A DNA stretch of 64,000 nt. Source: Corynebacterium sp. (lineage in GTDB: Bacteria; Actinomycetota; Actinomycetes; Mycobacteriales; Mycobacteriaceae). The position numbers were made by a program, and so were the translations under genes. The notes under the pieces were generated by a model that saw only the letters and a program-made list of their open reading frames with translations, was not told the DNA's origin and did not search any database. The stretch is from the NCBI RefSeq assembly GCF_030532965.1, contig NZ_JAUNKC010000014.1:1-64000 (forward strand). The letters are read 5' to 3'. Positions 33,729-42,788 of the stretch are shown here, in pieces; positions within the stretch are counted from its first letter, which is position 1, and every line of letters begins with the position of its first letter.

Positions 33729-34658
33729 CTAGAAGCCTAACCGGCCCAGTTGCTTGGGGTCGGACTGCCAGTTTTTCAGAACTTTAATCCGTAGGTCAAG
33801 GTACACATTTGTTCCGAGCAATTCGCAGATTTGTGGCCGGGCGTTGTGGATGATCCGCCCGATTCGGCGTCCGCCTTTACCGATGAGGATTTCCTTCTGG
33901 CCGGGCCGTTCCACGTAGATAACCACGTGGACGTCCATGACGCCGGGGCGATCCTCGTTCGGAATGATCTCATCGACTTCCACCGCCACGGAGTGCGGAA
34001 GTTCGTCCTTGAGCCCGGAGAGAGCTGCTTCGCGCACCAATTCAGCAATTCGGGTTTCGGTGTCGTCGTCGGTTACGTGATCGTCCGGGTAGAACTTCGG
34101 ACCTTCGGGCAGCAGAGAGGTGATGACGTCGATAAGCACGTCGCGTTGTTCCCCGGTGACGGCGGAAACGGGCACGATTTCGCTATTTTCGCCAAGAAGT
34201 TCGTGGACAGCCATCAGCTGCGCCGCCACCTGGTCGCGGCTGACTTTGTCTACCTTGGTTACGATCCCCAGGATGGGGGTTTTGGGCGCTACCTTGCGGA
34301 CGTTTTCCAGAATCCACCTGTCGCCGGGGCCGATCTTTTCGTCGGCGGGAATGGTCAGGCCGATCAGATCCATGTCGGCATAGGTATCTTTAACCACCTC
34401 GTTGAGCCGTTCGCCGAGGAGGGTGCGGGGCCGGTGCAGACCAGGGGTGTCAACCACGATGATTTGTGCGTTTTCGCGGTGGATGATGCCGCGAATGGGA
34501 TGCCGGGTGGTTTCGGGCTGGTTGGCGGTAATGGCGATCTTCTGCCCTACCAGCGCGTTTGTCAGCGTTGATTTACCGGTATTGGGTCGGCCGACAAAAC
34601 TGACGAATCCGGATCGGAATCCATCGGGGGTTGAACTAAACGAATCGGTGGCAGTCAC
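33729..34658 (-). CDS. era: GTPase Era
   Basis: Era is a GTPase that binds 16S rRNA and supports 30S assembly. The 309-residue protein shows G1 GRPNTGKST, G3 DTPGLHRPRTLLGE, G4 TKVDK and a C-terminal KH domain with ILIGKGGRRIGRI. The start is GTG 34658 behind AAGGAG. In many actinobacteria era follows corC and ybeY directly; here an accessory segment of about 11 kb separates them. A copy of CGTCGATAAGC lies inside at 34127. Confidence 0.96.
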   Translation of the reverse strand: MTATDSFSSTPDGFRSGFVSFVGRPNTGKSTLTNALVGQKIAITANQPETTRHPIRGIIHRENAQIIVVDTPGLHRPRTLLGERLNEVVKDTYADMDLIGLTIPADEKIGPGDRWILENVRKVAPKTPILGIVTKVDKVSRDQVAAQLMAVHELLGENSEIVPVSAVTGEQRDVLIDVITSLLPEGPKFYPDDHVTDDDTETRIAELVREAALSGLKDELPHSVAVEVDEIIPNEDRPGVMDVHVVIYVERPGQKEILIGKGGRRIGRIIHNARPQICELLGTNVYLDLRIKVLKNWQSDPKQLGRLGF

Positions 34659-35006
34659 CTGGCTCCTTATATTTTTAGGTTTATTGTTTTATCGCGGCTA
34701 CAACCGCGCGGGTCATCGCGCTGGTTTTTAAGAACCAGTAACGAAAACTGATACTAAAAAACCAATGCTGGTCACCGACACCGCCAGACTAAGCATGAGC
34801 GATTTGCGGCATGTAACCGACGAAACGGCGGTGCTGGTGTCGTATCGGTTCTATTCTAGGACACCCGCCCCCAATCGACCCAGACCCCACCGCCACCCAA
34901 GCCTTGTACCGGAGATGCACCCTGGCCTTGCGCCAGCCCGGCACCCAAGCCTTGTGTCGGCCCAGCACCGCCGCCGCACGATATAGCGCTATCCGATAAG
35001 CCGTGC
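34659..35006. other. Intergenic region between era and pdxY
   Basis: This stretch holds the 24-base tandem repeat described separately. On the minus strand a short open stretch ends at 34730 with MLSLAVSVTSIGFLVSVFV, which looks like the last membrane helix of a small protein but has no convincing 5' part. It could be what is left of a gene cut by the insertion that separates era from corC. Confidence in that reading is low. Confidence 0.35.
34894..34965 (+). repeat. Three tandem 24-base repeats
   Basis: Units at 34894-34917, 34918-34941 and 34942-34965 each begin CACCC and contain GCCTTG at the same offset. Units one and three share CACCCAAGCCTTGT exactly. The period is a multiple of three, so any frame through it encodes an eight-residue repeat. 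No convincing gene covers it. Confidence 0.8.
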
Positions 35007-35858
35007 TTAGGCGATCTTTTCCACCTCGAATTGCAGCTGCGGTTCGGCGAAGCGATCCTGGGCGTCGATGAGCAGCAACTCGCGGGAATCGCGGGCGTGG
35101 GTTAAGTCGATGAGGTCGTAGACGGCAGAGGCGGTGCGAGCCAGCGCGTCGGCGGCGTCGTTGCTGCGAATGTAGTGGCCGGTAAACAGGGCCGCTGTTA
35201 CGTCGCCGGAGCCATTGCGTTTGATGTCGATGAACGGGGTTTGGACTTTCCACGCGCCGGTGTCGTTGACGGCGATCATTTCGATCGTGTTCTCTGGGCG
35301 ATCCGGTCGAAGCACGGAGGTCACCAAAACCGTGTGTGGCCCCATCGCTCGGGCTGCCTCGACGGCGGCGAGGGTGGTGTCGATGCTGGATGCTTCCACT
35401 CCGGTGAGGTAGGAAAGTTCGAATTGGTTTGGGGTGATGATGTCCGCAACTGGCACCACCTTATCGCGCAGCAGCGGCGGGATGAGGTCGGAGACGAAGC
35501 AGCCTGATTTCGCATTACCCATCACCGGGTCGCAGGCGTAGACAGCATGTGGATTTTCGGCTTTGACCTGGGCGACGGTGTCGATAATGACGTCGGCGAT
35601 GTCGCTTCCGCCCTGGTAGCCGGACAGGATCGCCTCAACGTTTGCGAATGCGCCGCGCGCTTTGATTCCGTCAATGACGCTTTTGACCTGCGGTGCCGAT
35701 ATGAGTTCGCCACCCCACTCGCCGTAGCCGGTGTGATTGGAGAAGTTAACGGTGTGTACTGGCCACACTTCGTGCCCGATGCGTTGCAAGGGAAAGACGG
35801 CTGCGGAGTTTCCTACATGTCCGTATGACACGTGGGATTGGATGGAGAGAATAGTCAT
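35007..35858 (-). CDS. pdxY: Pyridoxal kinase
   Basis: This enzyme phosphorylates pyridoxal to pyridoxal 5'-phosphate in the salvage pathway. The protein of about 283 residues is of the ribokinase-like PdxK/PdxY type: TILSIQSHVSYGHVGNSAAVFP at the start, NFSNHTGYGEW, YACDPVMGN, ITPNQFELSYLTG and the catalytic-loop RNGSGDVTAALFTGHY. The Met at 35858 matches the family start better than the one at 35870. It stands alone, convergent with nothing and divergent from the ABC importer operon. Confidence 0.93.
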   Translation of the reverse strand: MTILSIQSHVSYGHVGNSAAVFPLQRIGHEVWPVHTVNFSNHTGYGEWGGELISAPQVKSVIDGIKARGAFANVEAILSGYQGGSDIADVIIDTVAQVKAENPHAVYACDPVMGNAKSGCFVSDLIPPLLRDKVVPVADIITPNQFELSYLTGVEASSIDTTLAAVEAARAMGPHTVLVTSVLRPDRPENTIEMIAVNDTGAWKVQTPFIDIKRNGSGDVTAALFTGHYIRSNDAADALARTASAVYDLIDLTHARDSRELLLIDAQDRFAEPQLQFEVEKIA

Positions 35859-35954
35859 GGTTCTAATCATGACGGTTTTAGCTATAAATCACAAAGATTT
35901 ACCCACGCTTTTCGACGTTTCCAGGCCGCAAAACCACAGACCGTCCCTAAAAAA

Positions 35955-35973
35955 TAAGGTAACACTATCTTTA
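35955..35973 (+). promoter_or_regulatory. Possible DtxR-type iron operator
   Basis: The 19-base stretch TAAGGTAACACTATCTTTA resembles the DtxR consensus TTAGGTTAGCCTAACCTAA at its two ends, though the centre matches poorly. It lies just upstream of the TATAAT at 35990, ahead of an ABC importer lipoprotein gene, where an iron operator would be expected. The match is only moderate. Confidence 0.35.
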
Positions 35974-35986
35974 ATTAGTGTTCGCT

Positions 35987-35995
35987 TGCTATAAT
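35987..35995 (+). promoter_or_regulatory. Extended -10 promoter of the ABC importer operon
   Basis: TGCTATAAT is a perfect extended -10 hexamer with TGn. It lies about 57 bases before the ATG at 36052 and directly after the possible operator. No good -35 is present, which is usual for extended -10 promoters. Confidence 0.6.
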
Positions 35996-36051
35996 GTGTC
36001 TCGGCCTGAAGTTTTACAACTTTAGTTTGATAAACATATAAAGGAGATTCA

Positions 36052-37248
36052 ATGCGAAAGCTTCGTTTGCTGGGCGTGGGCGCACTCATGGCGCTTACTG
36101 TTTCCGCCTGTACCAATTCAGCTGACACCGGTTCCACCACGGCAGAGACGTCAAAAAGCACCGATGCGGCGATCACCGTAACCGACGTCAAAGGCCGCAC
36201 CGTCACCTTCGACACCCCACCGGAACGCATCATTATGGGTGAGGGCCGAGGGCTCTTTGCCACCTCAATCCTCAATAAGGAAAATCCCATCGACAAAGTG
36301 GTCGCCCTGGGTTCCGACCTGACCACCGCCGCCCCATCGTTTAAAGAAAAACTGGTGGAGAAACTGCCCGCCGTTGCCGAACTTCCCGAAATCGGCGGCA
36401 TTGCCAAGGGCGATGTCACCGTGGAGAACCTCATCGCCCACAACCCCGACGCCCTGGTTATGACTGCCGATCATTACGACGCGGCCGAAACCACCGGCAT
36501 GTTGGAGAAAATCGACGCGGCCGGAATCAAATACATCGTGACCGACTTCCGGCAGCACCCGATGACAAACACCACCACCTCCATCACCGCACTGGGTGAG
36601 CTTTTCGGCAAAACCGAGGAAGCCAAGAAATTCAACACCGATTGGCAAGAAACTGTCGATCGGATCACCGAGCGCACCTCGAAGCTCAGCGACGAGGAAC
36701 GCCCCAAGACCCTGCTGTGGCGGGCGGCTGGCCTCAAAGATTGCTGCGCGACGGTTAACAAGTCGAACTTAGGTGAGTTCGTCAACGCGGCTGGCGGCGA
36801 TAATATGGGCGACCATATTCTTGACACCGAATCCGGCGACATCACCGCCGAGAAAGTCATCGCGGAAAATCCAGACGTCATCATCGCCACCGGCGGTTCC
36901 TGGGATCCGGAAAAAGCCGGTTCGAAAGACGAGGAAAAGAAGCAGGCTATCCCGCACGTCGAGTTGGGCTACTCCGCCACCAAAGAACGCGCCGCCGAAA
37001 CACTGCGCGGACTGCTGCAAACCAATGGCTTCGACCAGCTTGACGCCCCGAAGCAAGAAAAGCTGTACGCAGTCTGGCACCAGTTCTACGATTCCCCGAT
37101 GAACTACCTAGCCCTGGAGCAATTCGCAGTATGGCTACACCCAGAGTTGTTCTCCGACATTGATGTCAACGCCCACTGGGAGAAAGCCCACGAAGAATTC
37201 CAGGCGTTCCCCGCCAGCGGCATCTTCTTCACCGGCATGAACCCGTAG
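36052..37248 (+). CDS. Iron-chelate or corrinoid ABC importer, substrate-binding lipoprotein
   Basis: This 398-residue protein has a signal peptide with lipobox LTVSAC (Cys at about residue 20). A type III periplasmic-binding fold follows: VTDVKGRTVTFDTPPERIIMGEG, the long central helix region and a second lobe with ENPDVIIATGGSW. AAAGGAG precedes the ATG. The gene is followed by permease, ATPase and bluB genes. The binding-protein class takes siderophores, heme or vitamin B12; bluB in the unit hints at corrinoids, while the upstream operator hints at iron. The substrate is open. Confidence 0.88.
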   Translation: MRKLRLLGVGALMALTVSACTNSADTGSTTAETSKSTDAAITVTDVKGRTVTFDTPPERIIMGEGRGLFATSILNKENPIDKVVALGSDLTTAAPSFKEKLVEKLPAVAELPEIGGIAKGDVTVENLIAHNPDALVMTADHYDAAETTGMLEKIDAAGIKYIVTDFRQHPMTNTTTSITALGELFGKTEEAKKFNTDWQETVDRITERTSKLSDEERPKTLLWRAAGLKDCCATVNKSNLGEFVNAAGGDNMGDHILDTESGDITAEKVIAENPDVIIATGGSWDPEKAGSKDEEKKQAIPHVELGYSATKERAAETLRGLLQTNGFDQLDAPKQEKLYAVWHQFYDSPMNYLALEQFAVWLHPELFSDIDVNAHWEKAHEEFQAFPASGIFFTGMNP

Positions 37249-37307
37249 CAACTGCCACAAGGCGCCAGCCTTCCCGCAACCGACCACCCGCACTGCTAAG
37301 GACAACA

Positions 37308-38432
37308 GTGAGTACTTCCCCACACTCGGTCATCGACGTGGCTTCGACCGCGCCCGCGTCGCAACCACCCACATCCGCCGATTCGACGCAATCGGCAAAC
37401 CAATTGGTTTCCACCCATCGGCGCACCACCCGTCGACGGTGGGCGATCATCGTCGCGCTCACAGCCATTGCGTTAATAGCGTTCGTTGTGGCCACGGTGG
37501 TCGGCCCCACACAATTGGGATTCGCCGGTGTTGTGCGGGGGCTTATCCAACCAGATTCACTCAGCCAGCAAGAACACACCGTGCTCTACACGCTGCGGCT
37601 GCCCATGTCAGTGATGGCGCTTTTGGTCGGCATTACTCTTTCGCTGGCGGGCGCGCAGATGCAAACCATCTTGTCCAATCCGCTGGCCGAACCCTACACC
37701 CTAGGCATCTCCGCCGCCGCTGCCTTCGGCGGTGCTGCAACCATCGTTTTAGGGTGGACGGCGATCAACCAGCCGCAGTTCAATCTGGCGGTTATTGCTT
37801 GGTTATCGTCCATGATCGCCACCGCCGTCATTGTTGGCGCGTCGATCTGGCGCGGTGCCAGTGCGGAAACGATGATCTTGTTGGGAATCGGTTTGGTCTT
37901 TCTGTTCCAAGCGCTGCTCGCCTTGATCCAATACCGCGCCTCCACCGAAGCCCTCCAACAAATTGTCTTCTGGTCGATGGGCTCCATGACGCGGGCGACC
38001 TGGGCTGGAAACCTCGTGTTGGCGTTGGTCTTGGCGGTCATCATTCCGATTTTTGGTGTCCTCTCCTGGCGGCTGACCGCCTTGAAACTGGGCGACGCCC
38101 GCGCCCAGGCCATGGGGGTCAATGTCGCCCGGCTCCGGGTTATCGTGCTGGTTCTCTGTTCGCTCCTGGCCGCGACCGCAGTGGCGTTCTCCGGGATTAT
38201 CGGCTTTGTCGGCCTGGTCGGTCCGCATATCGCCCGAATGCTCGTTGGCGAGGACCAGCGCTATTTCATACCGGCGGCGGCCGCTGCCGGTGCGGTGATG
38301 CTCAGCGCCTCCCACGCGTTGAGCCTGGTTATCATACCCGGTGTCGCCGTTCCTATTGGAATTATTACCGCACTCGTCGGCGTACCGTTCTTTATCGGTC
38401 TTATCATCACCAGGAAGCGCAACCTATGGTAA
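37308..38432 (+). CDS. FecCD-family ABC importer permease
   Basis: This 374-residue permease has a hydrophilic N-terminal extension of about 40 residues and then nine to ten helices. Family marks are LRLPMSVMALLVGITLSLAGAQMQ, NPLAEPYTLGISAAAAFG, the MGSM motif (FWSMGSMT) and GFVGLVGPHIARMLVG with the coupling helix for the ATPase. The start is GTG 37308 behind AAGGA. Its stop overlaps the ATPase gene's ATG by seven bases. Confidence 0.92.
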   Translation: MSTSPHSVIDVASTAPASQPPTSADSTQSANQLVSTHRRTTRRRWAIIVALTAIALIAFVVATVVGPTQLGFAGVVRGLIQPDSLSQQEHTVLYTLRLPMSVMALLVGITLSLAGAQMQTILSNPLAEPYTLGISAAAAFGGAATIVLGWTAINQPQFNLAVIAWLSSMIATAVIVGASIWRGASAETMILLGIGLVFLFQALLALIQYRASTEALQQIVFWSMGSMTRATWAGNLVLALVLAVIIPIFGVLSWRLTALKLGDARAQAMGVNVARLRVIVLVLCSLLAATAVAFSGIIGFVGLVGPHIARMLVGEDQRYFIPAAAAAGAVMLSASHALSLVIIPGVAVPIGIITALVGVPFFIGLIITRKRNLW

Positions 38433-39181
38433 ACGAACTGACCATCAGTAACGTCTCGGTCGGCTATGGCAAAAACTCGGTCGTCTCCGACTTCACCGCC
38501 ACCCCGCTGTCCGGCGGGACGATAACCGCATTGCTCGGGCCCAATGCGGCTGGCAAATCCACCCTCATCAAAGCCATTTCCGGGATCCTGCGGCACACCG
38601 GTGAAGTCGAATTCCGACGGGATTCTGAAACCTTCTCCGGCGGTTCTCTGCGCCGCCATATCGGCTACGTCCCGCAAGACCTCCCCAGTTCGGCGGCGCT
38701 TCACGCCTTCGAAACCGTGCTGATCGCCGCCCGGCGCGCCACAACAGACCCGGAGTGGAGTGCCGCGAAAACCATGACCTCGTTGGGGATCGCCGATCTT
38801 GGACACAGGTATCTTGGGGAATTATCCGGCGGGCAGCGGCAATTGGTGGGTGTGGCCCAAGCGTTGGTAACGTCTCCTTCGATTGTGGTTTTGGACGAGC
38901 CCACCAGCGCGTTGGATCTCAGACGGCAGCTTTTCCTCTTGGATTATGTGCGTCAGTGGGTGGCGGAGACTAATGCGATTGGGCTCATCGCCATCCATGA
39001 CATCAATCTGGCCGCCCGGTTTGCCGATGAGGTGCTTGTGATGAAATCCGGTCGCCCCGTCGCCCAAGGCCACCCCACCGAGGTGTTGAACCCGGAGGTT
39101 ATCAAGGATGTCTACGGGGTTCACGTGGACGTTTTCTCGCATAACGACATGCACATGGTCGCCCCGATTTCGGTTGCCTGA
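38426..39181 (+). CDS. ABC importer ATPase, iron/B12 type
   Basis: This 251-residue ATPase has Walker A GPNAAGKST, Q-loop YVPQDLP, signature LSGGQRQ, Walker B IVVLDEPTSALD and the switch HD in AIHDINLAARFADEV. The start overlaps the permease stop, showing translational coupling. A larger out-of-frame open reading stretch upstream in the same frame (from 37439) is a shadow of the permease gene and not part of this protein. Confidence 0.94.
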   Translation: MVNELTISNVSVGYGKNSVVSDFTATPLSGGTITALLGPNAAGKSTLIKAISGILRHTGEVEFRRDSETFSGGSLRRHIGYVPQDLPSSAALHAFETVLIAARRATTDPEWSAAKTMTSLGIADLGHRYLGELSGGQRQLVGVAQALVTSPSIVVLDEPTSALDLRRQLFLLDYVRQWVAETNAIGLIAIHDINLAARFADEVLVMKSGRPVAQGHPTEVLNPEVIKDVYGVHVDVFSHNDMHMVAPISVA

Positions 39182-39202
39182 TTGTGGCATAAAGTTAAAG
39201 GA

Positions 39203-39838
39203 ATGACAGAAGAAACCGAAGCTGTTTACCGCACCATTTTCGCCCGGCGCGACGTTCGGGCGGAATACACCGGTGAGATCATCGCCGACGATACCTTAAA
39301 TCGCATTCTTTCCGCCGGACATGCCGCCCCTTCGGTGGGCAATTCCCAGCCGTGGGATTTCGTTGTTATCCAGGATACGGACCGGCTGGCGGAATTTGCC
39401 GCCCATGTAGCTGAGCGCCGAAAAGCGTTTGCGGACGAGTTACCGGACGACCGCAAGGAAGTATTCAACCCAATCAAGATTGAGGGGATTAGGGAATCCG
39501 GCACCGGCATCGTGGTCACCTACGATCCGCGTCGGGGCGGGCCGAATATCCTTGGCCGGCACACCATTGATGACACTGGGCTTTTCAGCGTCACCTTGGC
39601 TATTCAGAACATGTGGTTGGCGGCCACCGCTGAGAATATTGGCATGGGGTGGGTCAGTTTCTATCAGGAGGAGTTCCTGCGCAGCTTTATCGGCTGCCCG
39701 GAGCCGGTTCGCCCTGTCGCCTGGTTGTGTATTGGCCCGGTCACTCATTTTGAAAAGGTCCCTGATCTGCAGCGTTTCGGGTGGCGCGCGGGTGCACCGC
39801 TGAGCGATGTCGTCCACCGTGAGGTGTATCGCAGTTAA
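39203..39838 (+). CDS. bluB: 5,6-dimethylbenzimidazole synthase BluB
   Basis: BluB cannibalises reduced FMN with oxygen to make dimethylbenzimidazole, the lower ligand of vitamin B12. The 211-residue nitroreductase-fold protein shows FARRDVRAEYTGEIIADDTLNRIL, AGHAAPSVGNSQPWDF and GMGWVSFYQEEFLR, a pattern specific to BluB rather than general nitroreductases. It begins 21 bases after the ATPase gene, so it shares the importer operon. Together with cobD near 2 kb it points to at least partial cobamide synthesis or remodelling. Confidence 0.9.
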   Translation: MTEETEAVYRTIFARRDVRAEYTGEIIADDTLNRILSAGHAAPSVGNSQPWDFVVIQDTDRLAEFAAHVAERRKAFADELPDDRKEVFNPIKIEGIRESGTGIVVTYDPRRGGPNILGRHTIDDTGLFSVTLAIQNMWLAATAENIGMGWVSFYQEEFLRSFIGCPEPVRPVAWLCIGPVTHFEKVPDLQRFGWRAGAPLSDVVHREVYRS

Positions 39839-40069
39839 AGGTTTTTCGCTTGTCGACGCCCCCGCCCGCCGCAGGGACGACTCGGGGATCCGCGTAACGA
39901 CTACCGCATGGCTGAAAACCGCCACAACCGGGAGCTATACCACATTCGCTACAATGGGGTTTGAATTGTTGACGACCAATCTCCCCGGCGACAACCGCGA
40001 GGTTTGTGCGCGGCATAGTGGTGCACGATAGATGCGGTAAGACGACGAGAAATGGTGAGAGGAGTAACG

Positions 40070-40336
40070 ATGCCGAACGAAACAACACATCCAGCTAGCT
40101 TCCAGTCACTGAAAACATGGTTTCGCATGTGGCTGGCGCTGACGATTGGTTCCTTCCTTGGGTATTCCGTCGTTCCCGCGTTATTCCACAAGTCACGAAC
40201 TGGCAGCGATTGGAGCGCAGCCATCGACTACGGAATCCAGAGCTTATACGAAAGGTGGGTACCCACCGTTATCGGGTTCAGCGTGGTTGTTGGAATTATA
40301 GTGTTCATCGGTTGGAAGAAGGGGAAAATCCGATAG
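40070..40336 (+). CDS. Small two-helix membrane protein
   Basis: In this 88-residue protein, a first helix (MWLALTIGSFLGYSVVPALF) follows a polar start, and a second helix (VPTVIGFSVVVGIIVFIGW) precedes a basic KKGKIR tail. GAGAGGAG lies six bases before the ATG. The family is not recognised. It lies between bluB and the convergent YceI gene. Confidence 0.72.
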   Translation: MPNETTHPASFQSLKTWFRMWLALTIGSFLGYSVVPALFHKSRTGSDWSAAIDYGIQSLYERWVPTVIGFSVVVGIIVFIGWKKGKIR

Positions 40337-40428
40337 CCGTTACCTTTTCCAGTGCTACTGCCAGTGCTGTTGCCAGCGCTGGCAGAGGTACGGTTACCAA
40401 CGCTTGAGCCCATTGTTGGGCATTAAAA

Positions 40429-40483
40429 ATCGGGGATTCTGCCTCACCAGGCCCGGTTCGTCTGGTGAGGCGGAATCCCCGAA
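40429..40483 (-). terminator. Strong terminator hairpin, probably bidirectional
   Basis: A 20-base arm at 40431-40450 pairs with 40462-40481 with a single wobble. On the minus strand the hairpin is followed by ATTTTTA, so it terminates the YceI gene at 40511. It may also stop plus-strand transcripts of the preceding small membrane protein gene. Confidence 0.9.
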
Positions 40484-40510
40484 GTGTTGGGTTATTGAAG
40501 TGTTGTTTTA

Positions 40511-41164
40511 TTACTGAGTGAGGTTGAGCTGGAATTCCAGGTCGCCGGTCTGGTCAACCACGGCGAATCCCTTGTCCGGGGCTACGACGCCGAAATCGCT
40601 CCAGGTCATCGGGACGGTGCCAGCAACTTCCAGAACGGAACCGTTCTTGGCGATTTCCAGCGTTGCGGTCACTGGCTTGGTCTGACCATTGAGCGTCAGG
40701 TCGCCAGTTACCTCGACTGCGCCCGCACCGGATTCAACCTTTGCCGGTTCGGAGACGACGAAGGTCGCGGTTGGGTTTTCATTGGTGTTGAGAATCTCCT
40801 CGCGGAATGCCTTATCGCGGGCGGCTTCGCCGGAATCAACCGTTGCGAGATCGACCTCGACGGTTGCGGCCAGCAGGGTGCCGTCGTTAAGCGTCGCATC
40901 GCCGGTGACCTTTTCGGTGCGGCCGACTACCACAAGATTTTCGCCGTTTAAGACCTTGCCCACCCGGTAACCAGCGAAGGAGCCGTCACCGACGGTCCAG
41001 GTTCCGGTGAGGTCTGCCGCGTCGGCTGGTTGTGCTTCGGTGGTAACACTTGGTGCCGCGACGTTACTGTTGTCGTATTTCGATGCGTAATATTTGGTGC
41101 CGAAAATAACGCCTGCCACGGCAATTGCGGCGATAACGCCGATAGCGATGAGTCCTTTTTTCAT
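40511..41164 (-). CDS. YceI-family lipid-binding protein, membrane-anchored
   Basis: This 217-residue protein has an N-terminal hydrophobic helix (residues 4-22, MKKGLIAIGVIAAIAVAGVI). A YceI lipocalin-like beta-barrel domain follows: GTWTVGDGSFAGYRVG, GDATLNDGTLLAATVEVDLATVDSG, AFREEILNTNENPTATFVV and GDLTLNGQTKPVTATLEI. The family binds isoprenoid-type lipids. AAGGAAAG precedes the ATG. It stands alone with its own terminator. Confidence 0.92.
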   Translation of the reverse strand: MKKGLIAIGVIAAIAVAGVIFGTKYYASKYDNSNVAAPSVTTEAQPADAADLTGTWTVGDGSFAGYRVGKVLNGENLVVVGRTEKVTGDATLNDGTLLAATVEVDLATVDSGEAARDKAFREEILNTNENPTATFVVSEPAKVESGAGAVEVTGDLTLNGQTKPVTATLEIAKNGSVLEVAGTVPMTWSDFGVVAPDKGFAVVDQTGDLEFQLNLTQ

Positions 41165-41343
41165 GAATCTTTCCTTAAATATGAATGTTGCCTACATTGG
41201 TATGTGAACTGTCCTTTGGGGCACAACGACGCCCAATCAGCAAATTTACAGCACAATTTCGTTGTGGGCGAATGTTGACCACAAATAGTGGACACGTACA
41301 CAATCTTGCCAAATGTTTCCCGAAACAGCAATAGGACCACTCG

Positions 41344-42012
41344 ATGAATACCGCTGAATTCCGCAACCGCGTCGCAGCAGATCCCACCTGGCATCCCGGA
41401 TTCGACACAATCACAACCGAATTTCAACGGCTCTACCCCGGACAAGAACCCGAGTGGTATCACCACGCAATACCACCATCACTGGGCGGCGATTGCTACA
41501 TCGAAGAATTCGCGAAATTCCAATCACCAGCCGGTTACCAGCACATCGTCACATTCGGCATGACGGAACTAGGAATCGAAGAAGAAGCACTCGGTGGCGA
41601 ATTTAGCAGGTGGGGCTACGAAATGACGCTTAAACTTCCCGACACCTCCGCCGACTGGTGGTGGACTATCAACCTGTTGGAGTTTTTCGCCCGTTACACC
41701 TACGAATCCGGAAACTGGTTCAAACCCTACGCCACCATCAGGCTCAACGGCAGCCCGATCATCGAAGACGACGGGTGCACCATCACCGCATTCGTCACCG
41801 CGCCCGATACCGAGGCCCGCACACAGCACGGCATTTACGGCAAAACCGCATTCGTCCAGCTTGTCGGGGTCACCGAAACCGAAATACAACACCTCGACGG
41901 GCTACCAGAAGAAGAAGTCAAGGCATTCATCACAACAATGCAGGCCGATAACCCACACTTGGTTACCGACCTATTTCGCACAAAAGAGTATCTAGAATAC
42001 CGTGCGGACTAA
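41344..42012 (+). CDS. Suppressor-of-fused (SUFU) domain protein
   Basis: This 222-residue soluble protein is recognisable as a bacterial SUFU-domain protein by FGMTELG, RWGYEMTLKLP, LEFFARYTYESGNWF and QHGIYGKTAFVQLVGVTE. Bacterial SUFU proteins are a known class of putative immunity proteins in polymorphic-toxin loci; direct function is unproven here. TAGGA lies upstream of the ATG. No toxin gene is adjacent, so it would be an orphan. Confidence 0.85.
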   Translation: MNTAEFRNRVAADPTWHPGFDTITTEFQRLYPGQEPEWYHHAIPPSLGGDCYIEEFAKFQSPAGYQHIVTFGMTELGIEEEALGGEFSRWGYEMTLKLPDTSADWWWTINLLEFFARYTYESGNWFKPYATIRLNGSPIIEDDGCTITAFVTAPDTEARTQHGIYGKTAFVQLVGVTETEIQHLDGLPEEEVKAFITTMQADNPHLVTDLFRTKEYLEYRAD

Positions 42013-42027
42013 AACCTCACGCCCACG

Positions 42028-42783
42028 CTAGCTTTCATACATCCGAATCACCTTCGGGGCGAGCAGAATCAACACCGCACCCACCGCAAGAGCTGCCGCG
42101 ACAATCGGAAGCGCACCCGCAAACGTAAAAGCATCCGAATCCCCCACCGCAGACGAACCGAGGTTAAGCATCCGAGTGACCAATGCCTGCGGAATGACAT
42201 GCTTGCCGTACACCAGGGGCGGTTTGCTCGCCAGGACTCCAAAACCAGCAACACAGCCAGCGAAACACACCGCCACCGGCGCGGCAAAGGATTTCAAACG
42301 AGCTGAGAGCAGCAGCTGCATCACCACCAGCGGGAACGACGCAACCACCGCAAGCAGCCCAATGACCAGGTAATACAACGGCGGCATGGAGACGTCGTCA
42401 AGCACAATCAACCCGGAAATAAACGTGCCGCACACCAACACAAGCTGCATAACCGCCAACGGAATCGCAATGACAACGGTCTTGGCTAGAAGCAACGACA
42501 CCGCGCTGGTGGAATTAGTACGTAGCAAATTCCAGTTTGTACCTTGGTGCTCCATACGCCACGCCGCAGCGCACATAAGCGCCACAGCCATCGAGAAATA
42601 AAACAACGAATAGAACAAGAACACCTGGCTAAAAAGCGACACCCAACCGCTATTGAGCATCTGTTTGTTCGACCAGTAGTTAATGCTGCCCGTAATAATT
42701 GCCAGCAGCGGCAAAATCACGACCACCACCCACAATTGCGAACGTTTCAACTTCAATAATTCCGCACGAAACATGGCATTCAC
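42028..42783 (-). CDS. ABC-2 type permease, lantibiotic-immunity (MutG/NisE-G) type
   Basis: In this 251-residue integral membrane protein, six hydrophobic segments follow a cytosolic start MNAMFRAELLKLKRSQLW. The helix-one/two pattern with YWSNKQMLNSGW and the cytosolic WRMEHQGTNWNLLRTN loop is typical of LanEG permeases that expel lantibiotics. It lies five bases after the second permease gene. It works with the ATPase and the other permease as one exporter. Confidence 0.85.
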   Translation of the reverse strand: MNAMFRAELLKLKRSQLWVVVVILPLLAIITGSINYWSNKQMLNSGWVSLFSQVFLFYSLFYFSMAVALMCAAAWRMEHQGTNWNLLRTNSTSAVSLLLAKTVVIAIPLAVMQLVLVCGTFISGLIVLDDVSMPPLYYLVIGLLAVVASFPLVVMQLLLSARLKSFAAPVAVCFAGCVAGFGVLASKPPLVYGKHVIPQALVTRMLNLGSSAVGDSDAFTFAGALPIVAAALAVGAVLILLAPKVIRMYES

Positions 42784-42788
42784 CCTTC

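Noticed and set aside
34765..34986. 73-codon plus-strand frame covering the 24-base repeat
   Set aside because: No ribosome site or family likeness; the repeated HPSLV/HPGLA peptide follows only from the DNA repeat.
35859..36051. Cobalamin riboswitch before the importer/bluB operon
   Set aside because: The leader is too short and no B12-box sequence is visible.
37439..38425. Upstream extension of the ABC ATPase frame through the permease gene
   Set aside because: The extension is out of frame with a well-recognised FecCD permease and reads as low-quality protein; the ATPase starts at 38426.
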